Source of the DNA: Bradyrhizobium forestalis
GTDB taxonomy: Bacteria; Pseudomonadota; Alphaproteobacteria; Rhizobiales; Xanthobacteraceae
Assembly: GCF_002795245.1 (NCBI RefSeq)
Contig: NZ_PGVG01000004.1
Coordinates: 1 to 64,000 of the forward strand
Length of the DNA stretch: 64,000 bases
Direction: 5' to 3'
Shown: one piece after another, positions 16,818-25,600 of the stretch
Layout: each line of letters begins with the position of its first letter
Numbering within the stretch: position 1 is the first letter of the stretch
Program-made: the position numbers and the translations under genes
The notes under the pieces: generated by a model
Database searches by the model: none
What the model was told of the DNA's origin: nothing
The model's input: the letters and a program-made list of their open reading frames with translations, nothing else

Positions 16818-17606
16818 TCAGCGGAACAGCGCCGTGGTCGATTGCATCATCTGGTCGGCGGCGCTGATCACCTTGGCGTTCATCTCGTAGGCGCGCTGGG
16901 CGGCGATCAGGTCGCTCATCTCCGAGACGACGTCGATATTGGCCTGCTCGAGGCTTCCTTGCGTGATCTTGCCGTAGCCCTCGGAGTTCGCGGTGCCGTC
17001 CTGCGGCGTGCCGGAGGAGGGGGTCTCGGTGAATTGGTTATTGCCGACGGGCTGAAGGCCCGCCTTGTTGATGAAGCGCGTGACGCCGATCTGGCCGAGA
17101 ATGGTCGAGGTCGACGAGCCCGGCAGCGTCACCGAGACCTGGCCCTGCTCGCTCACGGTGATGCCCGAGGCGTTGTTCGGAATGGTGATGGTCGGCTGCA
17201 CCGGATTGCCCTGCGCGGTGACGATGCGGCCCTGATTGTCCATCTGGAAGGTGCCGTCGCGGGTGTACTGGAAGGTGCCGTCGGGCATCAGAATCTTGAA
17301 GAAGCCCTCGCCCGAGACGGCGAGGTCGAGGTCGTTTCCGGTCTGCGACAGCGTGCCCTGGGTCATGCTGCGCGGGGTGCCGACGGTCTTGACGCCGCCG
17401 CCGATGTCGACGCCGACCGGCAGGATGGTGCCCTGGTCCGACGACTGGGCACCGACGCGGCGCACGTGCTCGTAGATCAGGTCCTGGAACGCCGCGGTCT
17501 GCTTCTTGAAGCCGGTGGTGCGCAGGTTCGCGATGTTGTTGGAGATCACCTGAACGTTGAGTTCCTGTGCCGCCATTCCGGTCGCTGCGGTGTGAAGCGC
17601 CTGCAT
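16818..17606 (-). CDS. flgG: Distal rod protein FlgG
   Basis: FlgG (262 residues) forms the distal rod. It starts with LHTAATGMAAQELNVQVISN and NIANLRTTGFKK, has the FlgE/F/G core with ILMPDGTFQYTRDGTFQMD, and ends with SEMSDLIAAQRAYEMNAKVI and the terminal helix. Length and motifs are standard. Second gene of the operon, 16 bases after flgF. Confidence 0.97.
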   Translation of the reverse strand: MQALHTAATGMAAQELNVQVISNNIANLRTTGFKKQTAAFQDLIYEHVRRVGAQSSDQGTILPVGVDIGGGVKTVGTPRSMTQGTLSQTGNDLDLAVSGEGFFKILMPDGTFQYTRDGTFQMDNQGRIVTAQGNPVQPTITIPNNASGITVSEQGQVSVTLPGSSTSTILGQIGVTRFINKAGLQPVGNNQFTETPSSGTPQDGTANSEGYGKITQGSLEQANIDVVSEMSDLIAAQRAYEMNAKVISAADQMMQSTTALFR

Positions 17607-17622
17607 GTCAGTTCTCCTTCAA

Positions 17623-18384
17623 TCAGGCCGGAACGTCTGCGAGCTTCTCGATCGCCGACTTGTGCATGTCGCTCTGTTGCTGGAGCAGGTTGGCGATCGC
17701 GGTGTAGCTGCGCATCACCTCGACCATGCGGGTCATCTCGCCGACCGAGTTCACGTTCGACTTCTCGATGTAGCCCTGCTGCAAGGTGGACTTGGTGTCG
17801 GCCTGCTGGTTTGCCGAGCCGGCGCCATAGAGGTTGGCGCCGAGCTTGGTCAGCTTGGCCGGATCGTCGAACGACACCATGCGGATCTTGCCGCGGATCG
17901 AGTCGGTCCGCGCCGTACCCTCGAGCACCGTGACGGTGCCATCGGGCGCGACATTGATGTCGTGGTCGGTCGGCTGGAAGGTGATCGGGCCGGCATTGCC
18001 GAGCACGAGATTGCCGTCGGCGGTGACGAGCTGGCCTGTGCTGTTGAGCGAGAACTTGCCGTCGCGGGTATAGAGCTCGCCGCCATTGGCCTGCACCGCG
18101 AAATAGGCGTTGCCGTTGATCGCCATGTCCAGCGGATTGTTGGTCGGCTCCATCGGCCCCTGGCCGACGTCGCGGAAGGTACCGCGGTCCTGCACATAGG
18201 AGACTCGGCGGTCGGAGCCGATGAAATTGTCCTCACGCGCGTTCGAGTTGAGATACTCCTCGAACAGCGAATGGTCGGCCTTGAAGCCGTTGGTGTTGGC
18301 ATTGGCGACGTTGTTGGCGATGACATCCATCTGCCGTTCCAACGTCATCTGCCGTGACAAGCCGATCAGAAGCGCGTTCTGCAT
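17623..18384 (-). CDS. flgF: Proximal rod protein FlgF
   Basis: FlgF (253 residues) is a proximal rod subunit. Motifs: GLSRQMTLERQMDVIANNVA, NANTNGFKADHSLF, GELYTRDGKFSLNSTGQLV and the C-terminal NSVGEMTRMVEVMRSYTAIA. ATG 18384 begins directly at the conserved N-terminus and is preceded by a GGGGAGATTTCCG-type ribosome site; longer starts add unrelated sequence. First gene of flgF-flgG-flgA-flgH. Confidence 0.96.
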   Translation of the reverse strand: MQNALLIGLSRQMTLERQMDVIANNVANANTNGFKADHSLFEEYLNSNAREDNFIGSDRRVSYVQDRGTFRDVGQGPMEPTNNPLDMAINGNAYFAVQANGGELYTRDGKFSLNSTGQLVTADGNLVLGNAGPITFQPTDHDINVAPDGTVTVLEGTARTDSIRGKIRMVSFDDPAKLTKLGANLYGAGSANQQADTKSTLQQGYIEKSNVNSVGEMTRMVEVMRSYTAIANLLQQQSDMHKSAIEKLADVPA

Positions 18385-18495
18385 CGGAAATCTCCCCTGA
18401 GTGAGATCTGCCATTTCGCTCTCCCAAGCGCCGTGGCGGACCCCGTGACCGAGACCTTCAGGTTCTCCCAAACCGTTCAGTCTCGGTCCTCTCTC

Positions 18496-18512
18496 AGCGA
18501 AAGCCGTGCCAA
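18496..18512 (-). promoter_or_regulatory. Sigma-54-type promoter of flgF operon
   Basis: Minus strand reads TTGGCACGGCTTTCGCT: perfect -24 TGGCACG, GG-N10-GC spacing and -12 TCGCT (one mismatch). It lies 112 bases before the flgF ATG. The remainder of 18385-18766 holds no gene; a TTAACC half CtrA site is at 18640. Confidence 0.75.
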
Positions 18513-18766
18513 CTCAATAAGTCATGTAAATTCAATAGCTTGTCGGATTTTGATGGGCGCGGGAGGGCGGCAGAAAGGTTCTGTTAGCCATGTTTGCCCG
18601 GCAGATTTTTCCTAGCGGAGGCCCAATCGAAAGATTCCGTTAACCATTATTACCGTAGCGTTTGCGCATCAGAGGAGCGCATTGCGCTGGGGCATTTGTA
18701 TCGCGTCATTGTCTGCCAGGAGGCTTCGCTCTTTCGACCCCTTTGAGATGAACGAGCGCGGCAACC

Positions 18767-19264
18767 ATGGCAGAGAATGAGGAAGGCGGCGCAGCCACTG
18801 ATGGCGCGGAGGCCGCTGCGCCGAAGAACAAGCTCAAGCTCATCATCATGGCCGTCGGCCTGCTCGCCGTCCTCGGCGGCGGTGCGGCGACCTGGTTCTT
18901 CTTCTTCCGTCATGGCGACGACGAGCATCATGCCGAGGCCGCGCCTGCGCCGAAGCCGCCGGCCTTCGTCGACGTCCCCGACATGATGGTCAACCTCGCC
19001 GGCGCGCCGGGCGAGCGCGTGCAATATCTGCGGCTGAAGATCGTGCTGGAGCTGAAGGAAGAGAAGCAGATCGAGGCGATCAAGCCGACGATGCCGCGCG
19101 TCACCGACATCTTCCAGACCTATGTGCGCGAGCTGCGTCCCTCCGACCTCAACGGTTCCGCCGGCATCTTCCGCCTCAAGGAGGAGCTGACCAAGCGCGT
19201 CAACGCGGCGGTCGCCCCGATCCAGGTCAGCGCGGTGCTGTTCAAGGAAGTCGTGGTCCAGTGA
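18767..19264 (+). CDS. fliL: Flagellar basal body protein FliL
   Basis: FliL (165 residues), a single-span inner-membrane protein near the stator and MS ring. Acidic N-terminus, transmembrane segment about residues 24-47 (IIMAVGLLAVLGGGAATWFF), then periplasmic domain with MMVNLAGAPGERVQYLRLKI and a C-terminal VSAVLFKEVVVQ. First gene of fliL-fliM-(DUF6468-like)-motE-like, 19 bases before fliM. Confidence 0.95.
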   Translation: MAENEEGGAATDGAEAAAPKNKLKLIIMAVGLLAVLGGGAATWFFFFRHGDDEHHAEAAPAPKPPAFVDVPDMMVNLAGAPGERVQYLRLKIVLELKEEKQIEAIKPTMPRVTDIFQTYVRELRPSDLNGSAGIFRLKEELTKRVNAAVAPIQVSAVLFKEVVVQ

Positions 19265-19283
19265 GCATGACGGACTAGGGATC

Positions 19284-20486
19284 ATGGCGGGCAACGACCA
19301 AGTCGACCAGGATGCAATTGCCGCCCAGTGGGAGGCCTCGCTCGATTCCGAGGATCCCGCCGAGGCGGCAAAGGCTGCCGCCGAGAACGAGCTATCGGAG
19401 ACTATGGCCCTGCAATGGGCGGCCATGGTCGAGGACGGCAGCCGCGATCTCGGCAACGGCAAGAATTCCGGCGAGCGGGTGCTGTCGCAGGAGGAGATCG
19501 ACAATCTCCTCGGCTTCACCGTCGGCGACGTCACGCTCGACGACCATTCCGGCATCCGCGCCATCATCGATTCGGCGATGGTCTCCTACGAGCGTCTGCC
19601 GATGCTCGAAATCGTCTTCGACCGCCTGGTGCGGCTGATGACGACGTCCTTGCGCAACTTCACCTCGGACAACGTCGAAGTCTCGCTCGACCGCATCACC
19701 TCGGTGCGCTTCGGCGACTACATGAACTCGATCCCGCTGCCCGCCGTCCTCACCGTCTTCAAGGCCGAGGAGTGGGAGAACTTCGGCATGGCGACGGTCG
19801 ATTCCAACCTGATCTATTCGATGATCGACGTGCTGCTCGGCGGCCGCCGCGGCACCAGTCAGCTGCGCATCGAGGGCCGGCCCTACACCACGATCGAGAC
19901 CGAGCTGGTCAAGCGGCTGGTCGAGGTGGTGCTGGCCGACGCCGAGCAGGCGTTTCGGCCGCTGTCGCCGGTGACCTTCACGATCGACCGGCTCGAGACC
20001 AACCCGCGTTTCGCCGCGATCAGCCGTCCCGCCAATGCCGCGATCCTGGTGCGCCTGCGCATCGACATGGAAGACCGCGGCGGCAACATCGAGCTGTTGC
20101 TGCCTTACGCGACCATCGAGCCGATCCGGGGCGTCCTGCTCCAGATGTTCATGGGCGAAAAGTTCGGCCGCGACCCGGTCTGGGAAGGCCATTTCGCCAC
20201 CGAGATCGTGCAGGCCGAGATCGCCGTCGATGCCGTGCTCTACGAGGCCGACATTCCGCTCAAGCAGCTGATGCGGCTCAAGGTCGGCGACACGCTGCCG
20301 CTGGACATGCGCGCCGACGCCAACGTCACCGTGCGCTGCGGCGACGTCACGCTGACCGAGGGACGGATGGGCCGGGTCGGCGACCGCGTCGCGATCCGCG
20401 TGACGAAACCCTTGCGCAAGCCAAGTACGACACTTGCGATGTTCGAGAAGGTGGACGAGCAGAACAAGATGATGGAGGCCCCATGA
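19284..20486 (+). CDS. fliM: Flagellar switch protein FliM
   Basis: FliM (400 residues), C-ring component that binds CheY-P and controls rotation. LSQEEIDNLLGF near residue 70 is the classic start of the family; the middle CheC-like domain has FKAEEWENFG and SMIDVLLGGRRG; the C-terminal SpoA domain has RLKVGDTLPLDMRAD. It carries an acidic N-terminal extension of about 70 residues. Its stop overlaps the next start (ATGA). Confidence 0.97.
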   Translation: MAGNDQVDQDAIAAQWEASLDSEDPAEAAKAAAENELSETMALQWAAMVEDGSRDLGNGKNSGERVLSQEEIDNLLGFTVGDVTLDDHSGIRAIIDSAMVSYERLPMLEIVFDRLVRLMTTSLRNFTSDNVEVSLDRITSVRFGDYMNSIPLPAVLTVFKAEEWENFGMATVDSNLIYSMIDVLLGGRRGTSQLRIEGRPYTTIETELVKRLVEVVLADAEQAFRPLSPVTFTIDRLETNPRFAAISRPANAAILVRLRIDMEDRGGNIELLLPYATIEPIRGVLLQMFMGEKFGRDPVWEGHFATEIVQAEIAVDAVLYEADIPLKQLMRLKVGDTLPLDMRADANVTVRCGDVTLTEGRMGRVGDRVAIRVTKPLRKPSTTLAMFEKVDEQNKMMEAP

Positions 20487-20929
20487 ACCACTCCCTGGGA
20501 ATGGCGATCGAGACGCTGGTGGCTATCCTGCTGATGCTGACGATCATCTACTGCGTCATGCTCAACAAGCGGCTGACGCGGCTGAAGGCGGACGAGCATT
20601 CGCTGAAGGCGGTCATCGGCGAGCTAATCACCGCGACCGAGATCGCCGAGCGCGCGATCGGCGGGCTGAAGCTCGCCGTGCGCGACGTCAACGAGAACCT
20701 GGGCAGCCAGCTCGCCGCCGCGACGCAGATGTCGGATCAGCTCTACAAGCAGCTCGGCGAGGCCGACAACGTCGTGCGGCGCCTGTCCAAGATCGCAATC
20801 GCCGCGCGCCCAGTGACGAACCCGGAAACGGTCGCCGCGCCCGCGGCCAAGCCCGCGTCGGCGAAGGCGGTGGCGGCCGCGGCCGAAGCCTTCTCCGAGC
20901 GCCGTCGATCCAACGGCCTTGCCGCATGA
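20483..20929 (+). CDS. DUF6468-like flagellar-cluster membrane protein
   Basis: Protein of 148 residues with one N-terminal membrane segment (residues 7-25, ETLVAILLMLTIIYCVML) and a long helical, probably coiled-coil cytoplasmic or periplasmic part, ending in an Ala-rich tail. Similar proteins of unknown function (DUF6468) lie between fliM and motE-like genes in alphaproteobacteria. ATGA overlap with fliM shows tight coupling, so a flagellar role is likely although the function is unknown. It resembles FliL/MotE-associated scaffolding proteins only in layout. Confidence 0.82.
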   Translation: MNHSLGMAIETLVAILLMLTIIYCVMLNKRLTRLKADEHSLKAVIGELITATEIAERAIGGLKLAVRDVNENLGSQLAAATQMSDQLYKQLGEADNVVRRLSKIAIAARPVTNPETVAAPAAKPASAKAVAAAAEAFSERRRSNGLAA

Positions 20930-20938
20930 AGCCTGGGT

Positions 20939-21712
20939 ATGAAATCCTTTCGTAACATCCGCGTCATTCCGGTCGTCCTGGTTGCCGTCGCAGGCCTCGC
21001 CACGCTGAAAGTGGCGGGCCTCGTGATCAACGGCGGCTATGTGTTCGACTACAAGCCGAACCAGACCAAGAAATCCTGGGCGCAGGAGAACCTGAATTTC
21101 CCGACCGGTCGCGAGGACCCGGATATCACCGGATCGACCACCGGATCGAGCCATGGCGCGCCGAAGGAGGCGCCCAAGCCGGCCGCGCCCGAGACCAAGC
21201 CCGAGGGCACCGTGATCAAGGTGGAGGAAGGCCAGCCGCAGGTCTCGGCCTCGGAGCGTGCGATCCTGGAACGGTTGCAGGCGCGGCGGCAGGAGATCGA
21301 GGCCCGCCAGCGCGAGATCGATATTCGCGAAAGTCTGCTCAAGTCCGCCGAGAAGCGCATCGAGAACAAGGTCGAGGAGATGAAGGCGGTGGAAACCCGG
21401 ATCTCCGCGACCCAGGCCGAGCAGAAAGCCGCCGAAGCCCAGCGCATGAAGGGCCTCGTCACCATGTACGAGGGCATGAAGCCCAAGGATGCCGCGCGGG
21501 TGTTCGACCGGCTCGAGATGGGCGTGCTGATCGAGATCGCCTCGGCCATCGCGCCACGAAAGATGTCTGACATCCTGGGACTGATGTCACCGGAGGCCGC
21601 CGAGCGGCTGACTGTCGAGATGGCCCGCCGCGCCAATGGCGGCGGCGATCAGTCGGCCTCGGCCGGCGATCTTCCCAAGATCGACGGCAAGCCGACGCAA
21701 AAGCCGAACTGA
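20939..21712 (+). CDS. MotE-like flagellar motor protein
   Basis: Protein of 257 residues: N-terminal signal or membrane anchor (residues 9-31), Pro/Ala/Glu-rich linker, a long coiled coil (about 105-180, ASERAILERLQARRQEIEAR), and a C-terminal MgtE-N-like domain with LVTMYEGMKPKDAARVFDRL and IASAIAPRKMSDILGLM. This is the layout of MotE, which in Sinorhizobium acts as a periplasmic chaperone for the motor protein MotC. No motC is in the window. It is the last gene of the fliL operon, 9 bases after its neighbour. Confidence 0.82.
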   Translation: MKSFRNIRVIPVVLVAVAGLATLKVAGLVINGGYVFDYKPNQTKKSWAQENLNFPTGREDPDITGSTTGSSHGAPKEAPKPAAPETKPEGTVIKVEEGQPQVSASERAILERLQARRQEIEARQREIDIRESLLKSAEKRIENKVEEMKAVETRISATQAEQKAAEAQRMKGLVTMYEGMKPKDAARVFDRLEMGVLIEIASAIAPRKMSDILGLMSPEAAERLTVEMARRANGGGDQSASAGDLPKIDGKPTQKPN

Positions 21713-21791
21713 GGGCTCGAGCGTGCTTTGCGACCCCGCGCGTTGTCGCGTGATCGTTCGATCGGAGCCCAGCGCGAGGCCTTGCGTGGCT

Positions 21792-21891
21792 AAAGCGCGA
21801 TGAGATCAGGATGAATCGTCATCGCGCTTCAGGTTATTGCTTGAGCATGATCTGTTCGGAAAACCGCTCCACACTTTTCCGGATCATGCTC
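21792..21891. repeat. Double-hairpin intergenic repeat
   Basis: Two adjacent hairpins: GCGCGATGA...TCATCGCGC, then GAGCATGATC...GATCATGCTC with inner CGGAAAA / TTTTCCG pairing. This bipartite element is, from general knowledge, very common between genes in Bradyrhizobium and relatives. It marks the edge between the fliL operon and the inserted region. Confidence 0.85.
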
Positions 21892-22130
21892 TAGTTCGCG
21901 AAGGCCTGTTGCACCCTGCGAACAGGCGGGCGCAACTGCTTCTCCACCCGAGGAAGGATCTTGACCTGCTGCTTGATCAGCGCCGCCTTTGTGACTCGAG
22001 TCACGAGCTGCAGGGTGCTATGGCAACAGGAGCATTCATATGTTTTCAGGGCATATCCTCTGGCGATCGGAACGATCGCTACGACCGCTCTTGCCCTGCT
22101 ACACACAATGCAACCGGCTTCTCCGCTCAT
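21891..22130 (-). CDS. Small two-CxxC protein
   Basis: Hypothetical protein of 79 residues with two Cys pairs, CIVC (residues 7-10) and CSCC (33-36, in KTYECSCCHSTLQLVTRV), suggesting a small zinc-ribbon. A GGGGG stretch lies 7-11 bases before the ATG. The C-terminal basic helix (RVEKQLRPPVRRV) could bind nucleic acid. It ends exactly at the intergenic repeat. Not recognised beyond its likeness to short TYEC..C proteins frequent in Bradyrhizobium; the rightward frame on the opposite strand looks less protein-like. Confidence 0.55.
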   Translation of the reverse strand: MSGEAGCIVCSRARAVVAIVPIARGYALKTYECSCCHSTLQLVTRVTKAALIKQQVKILPRVEKQLRPPVRRVQQAFAN

Positions 22131-22409
22131 TGATTACCCCCAAAAGCTAACCAATGCGATTCGCATCGCCGAGGTCACATCTGATTCAGAGTCGCGCGCG
22201 AACCGCAACGCCCCGAAGGTTGTGAATGCGCGCGCTCAGCAACTCGTCAAGGCGGCAGATCAAACTCCCGTGGCGGATGCAGCCGACGCAGGCGGCATCC
22301 TCTGAGACTGCGATGAGTTGACGCGCGCGACTGTGAAGTGGCGTACAGTGGCGCTCGAGGCACCGTCCTACGTTCCGGCCAGTCGCAATCGGCAGCGCAG
22401 GAGGAGGCC

Positions 22410-22607
22410 ATGAATTACTCGTCCGCAGCAGAACGCGTCATCGAGGCCGTCAACCGGCTGCTCATAGCGGCGATGACATCCGCGTGGAGATCCGCGCTAG
22501 TCCATCAGCATGCAGCGCCGCCGGAAGGCGATGACGGTAACGATGATGAATTTTCTCTCGACGAAGCGAACTCCTCGGCGCCCGAAGGCGCCAGCAAGCA
22601 ACATTGA
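22410..22607 (+). CDS. Small hypothetical protein
   Basis: Protein of 65 residues, MNYSSAAERVIEAVNRLL followed by an acidic tail (PPEGDDGNDDEFSLDEA). An excellent AGGAGGAGG ribosome site precedes ATG 22410, which is the main support. No known family. It converges with the large FecR/VCBS/RTX gene, whose stop lies 22 bases away. Confidence 0.55.
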   Translation: MNYSSAAERVIEAVNRLLIAAMTSAWRSALVHQHAAPPEGDDGNDDEFSLDEANSSAPEGASKQH

Positions 22608-22628
22608 AAACGCAATCGCTTGAGGGCG

Positions 22629-25600
22629 TCACACGATCAGATCGTGCAGCACATGGCCGTGAGCTGTACTTGCCCCATGAGGCGGATCAACATCGGGCGG
22701 AGATGATTCAGGCATGATTGCCAGCTCGGACTCAAATCCTCCAGGGTGCGTGGCGAGGTCCGAGAGGTGATCCGGCACTGCGCTGTGCTGTGAGCCCAGC
22801 GAAGCGTTATCCTTGAACCGGAATGACTCGCCGAGCTGCTGCGTCTCGCTTGCAGGCGAATGGCTGGCGCCTCCGGTCGATGACTTCAGAAGGCTTGGGT
22901 TGAGCGCCGTGTCCGCCGTTTCATCGCTGCCACGACCGTGGGCATGAGCTGCCTGGTCGGCGTTTCCCGGGGACGAAACGACGTGATTCCCGGCATCGTT
23001 CCCCAGCGCAAGCCCGCGCCCGGCGTGCTGTTCGGCGGCATTGTGGGCAAAATTCAGCGCGGCGATGGCAATATCAGGCATCTGGCCACCTCCGGCGATC
23101 GCGCCATTTTTGCCAGCCGCCGAGGCTGTGTCGGGCCCCGTCAAGTGGTCGAAGACAAAGCTGGCCTCCGTCGGTGCAACCATGTGCTGTACGATCGTAG
23201 ACAGTCCGCCGGCTGAGGGAGCTACCCCGTCACCGCGGGGCGTTTCGGTCGCGAGCGTTTGCACGTCGTCCGAACTGGAGAGGCTGGAATATTCGGTCCA
23301 TCCAATCTGGTCCCAGCTCGAATCGAGGCTGTAGGTCGCCTCGGTTGATTGGGTTGTCGAACTCCCGTCAGAGAGGAGCGTGCCGTCGCCGCCGCTGGCA
23401 TCGGTCGAGACTCCGGAAGTGGTCGCTGTCACAGCGGTCGCGTCACTCTGCGCGGTTGCGGTGAGGTCGAGCAATTCGCCGGCGGCCGCCATGACAGGTG
23501 CCGCCGCCGGCGCCAGGATGAAGTCCGACGCGTCGATGGTTGCAATTCCCTGCAAATGGACTTCGAGCAGACTGGAATCGCCGATGTGCAGGGTCTGGTC
23601 CGTTGGATTGACGTACACGATGGTTTCATTCGCCGCGCTGTCATAGAGCCAGGCGATCGTATGTGCCGGCACCGCCGTGCTGGTTAAGCTCAACGCCAAG
23701 ATGGCGAACCCGAGCGCGCCAAGGGCGGTCAAGTCGATCTTGTCCGCTCCCGATGCGAAGTCGGTGATGGTGTCGAACTGGCCTGTGTTGGAATCGGCTA
23801 CGAACAAGTAGGCGAAACGGTCGTTCCCATTGCTGCCGGTGAGTTGGTCCGCGCCAAATCCACCGGTTATGGTGTCGGCGCCGTTGTTGCCGTTGATTGT
23901 ATCGTTGCCCGAGCCGCCGTAGATGACGTCATTCCCATCGTTGCCCTTGATCGTGTCATTGCCGGAGCCGCTATAGAGAACGTCCGCTTTGCCGGTCCCA
24001 TTGACCGTATCATTGCCGGCCCCCGCATAGATGATCTGACCTGTGTCGCCGCCGCCGGCGATGGTTTCGCTCCCCGGTGTTCCATACACGTTCGGGGGAT
24101 CGGTGATCACGACGGATCCGGTGGCCAGGTTGTCAAAATCGTTCGGGTCTGCGTCGCTGGCGCCATGAATGGCGACGCTCACCGTCTGCGTCGTACCGTC
24201 GATGGCAGTTACCGTGAAAGTGTCGGTCAAGGTGTCGCCGACGTCGAGCGCCTGAACCAAGCCGTTGTTGTTGTCGAGGGTGTAAGTCCATACGCCGGCT
24301 GCAGTCATCGTGAAGGTGCCGTATCCGCCGTCACTCGCAGTCTGCGAAGAGACTGCGGTGAACGTGTTCGGCGTGTTGTCGACGTCTGTATCGGTGAGCG
24401 TGCCGGTCGCGATGGGAACGCCGGGCGAGAAAGTTCCTGCCTCGGTCACGGAGCCGGTCGCGGTGCCGGAAATGACGGCCGCGTCGTTGCTGCCGTGAAC
24501 GGTGACCGTCACCACCTGCGGCGTGCCGTCGAGGGTTGTGACAGTGAAACTGTCGGTGAGCGTGCCGCCGACATTGAGAGCCTGCACCGCCGCGCTGGCG
24601 TCATCGAGCGTGTAGGTCCACACGCCGGCAGCGGTTAACGTAAAGGTGCCATAACCATTCGTGCTTGCCTTGGGCGAACTCACCGCTGTGAAGGTATTGG
24701 ACGCATTGTCGACGTCGGCGGCAAAGAGCGTACCGGTTGCGCTCGGGCTGCCCGGTGTCGCATTGGCAATGCCGCCGGCCTCGGTCACCGAACCGGTCGT
24801 GGTGCCGGAAACGATGGCGGCATCGTTGGTGCCATGGATGGTGACCGTCACCACTTGGGCAGTTCCGTCCAGACTGGTCACTGTGAACGTGTCGGTCAGC
24901 GTTTCCCCGGTATTGAGCGCCTGCACCGCAGCGTTGACATTGTCGAGCGTGTAGGTCCACACGCCGGCAGCCGTCATGGTGAAGGCGCCGTAGCCGGCGG
25001 CGCTGGCCGTCGGCAAGCCGACTGCCGTGAAGGCATTTGCGATCGTGTCGACGTCGGTGTCGGTGAGGGTGCCGGTCGCGATGGGCGTGCCGGGGTTTGC
25101 ATTGGCGATGCCGCCAGCCTCGATCACCGCGCCGGTCGTCGCACCGGAGATGATCGCGGCGTCGCTGGCTCCGTGGATGGTGATCGTCACCACCTGGGCG
25201 GTGCCTCCGATCGTGGTCACCGTAAAGCTGTCGGTCAGCGTCTCGCCGGCATTGAGCCCTTGCACTGCGAGGTTGGAATTGTCCAAGGTGTAGGTCCACA
25301 CGCCGGCAGCCGTCATCGTGAAGGTGCCATAGCCACCGGCGCTCGCTGTTGGCGAACTCACGGTCGTGAACGTATTTGGCGGATCGTCGACGTCGGTATC
25401 GGAAAGCGTGCCGGTCGCAATCGGCGTGCCGGGCGTTCCATTGGCAATGCCGCCAGCCTCGATGATCGAGCCGGTCGTGGTGCCGGAGATGATTGCAGCG
25501 TCGTTGACACCGTTAATGGTGACCGTGAACGTCTGACTCGCAGAATTGAGGCCGTCGGAAACCGTGATGACGAAACCGTCGGTCGTGGGCGCCTTCAGCG

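Noticed and set aside
21961..22305. 114-codon rightward frame opposite the small two-CxxC gene
   Set aside because: Composition is not protein-like and there is no ribosome site; the minus frame fits better.
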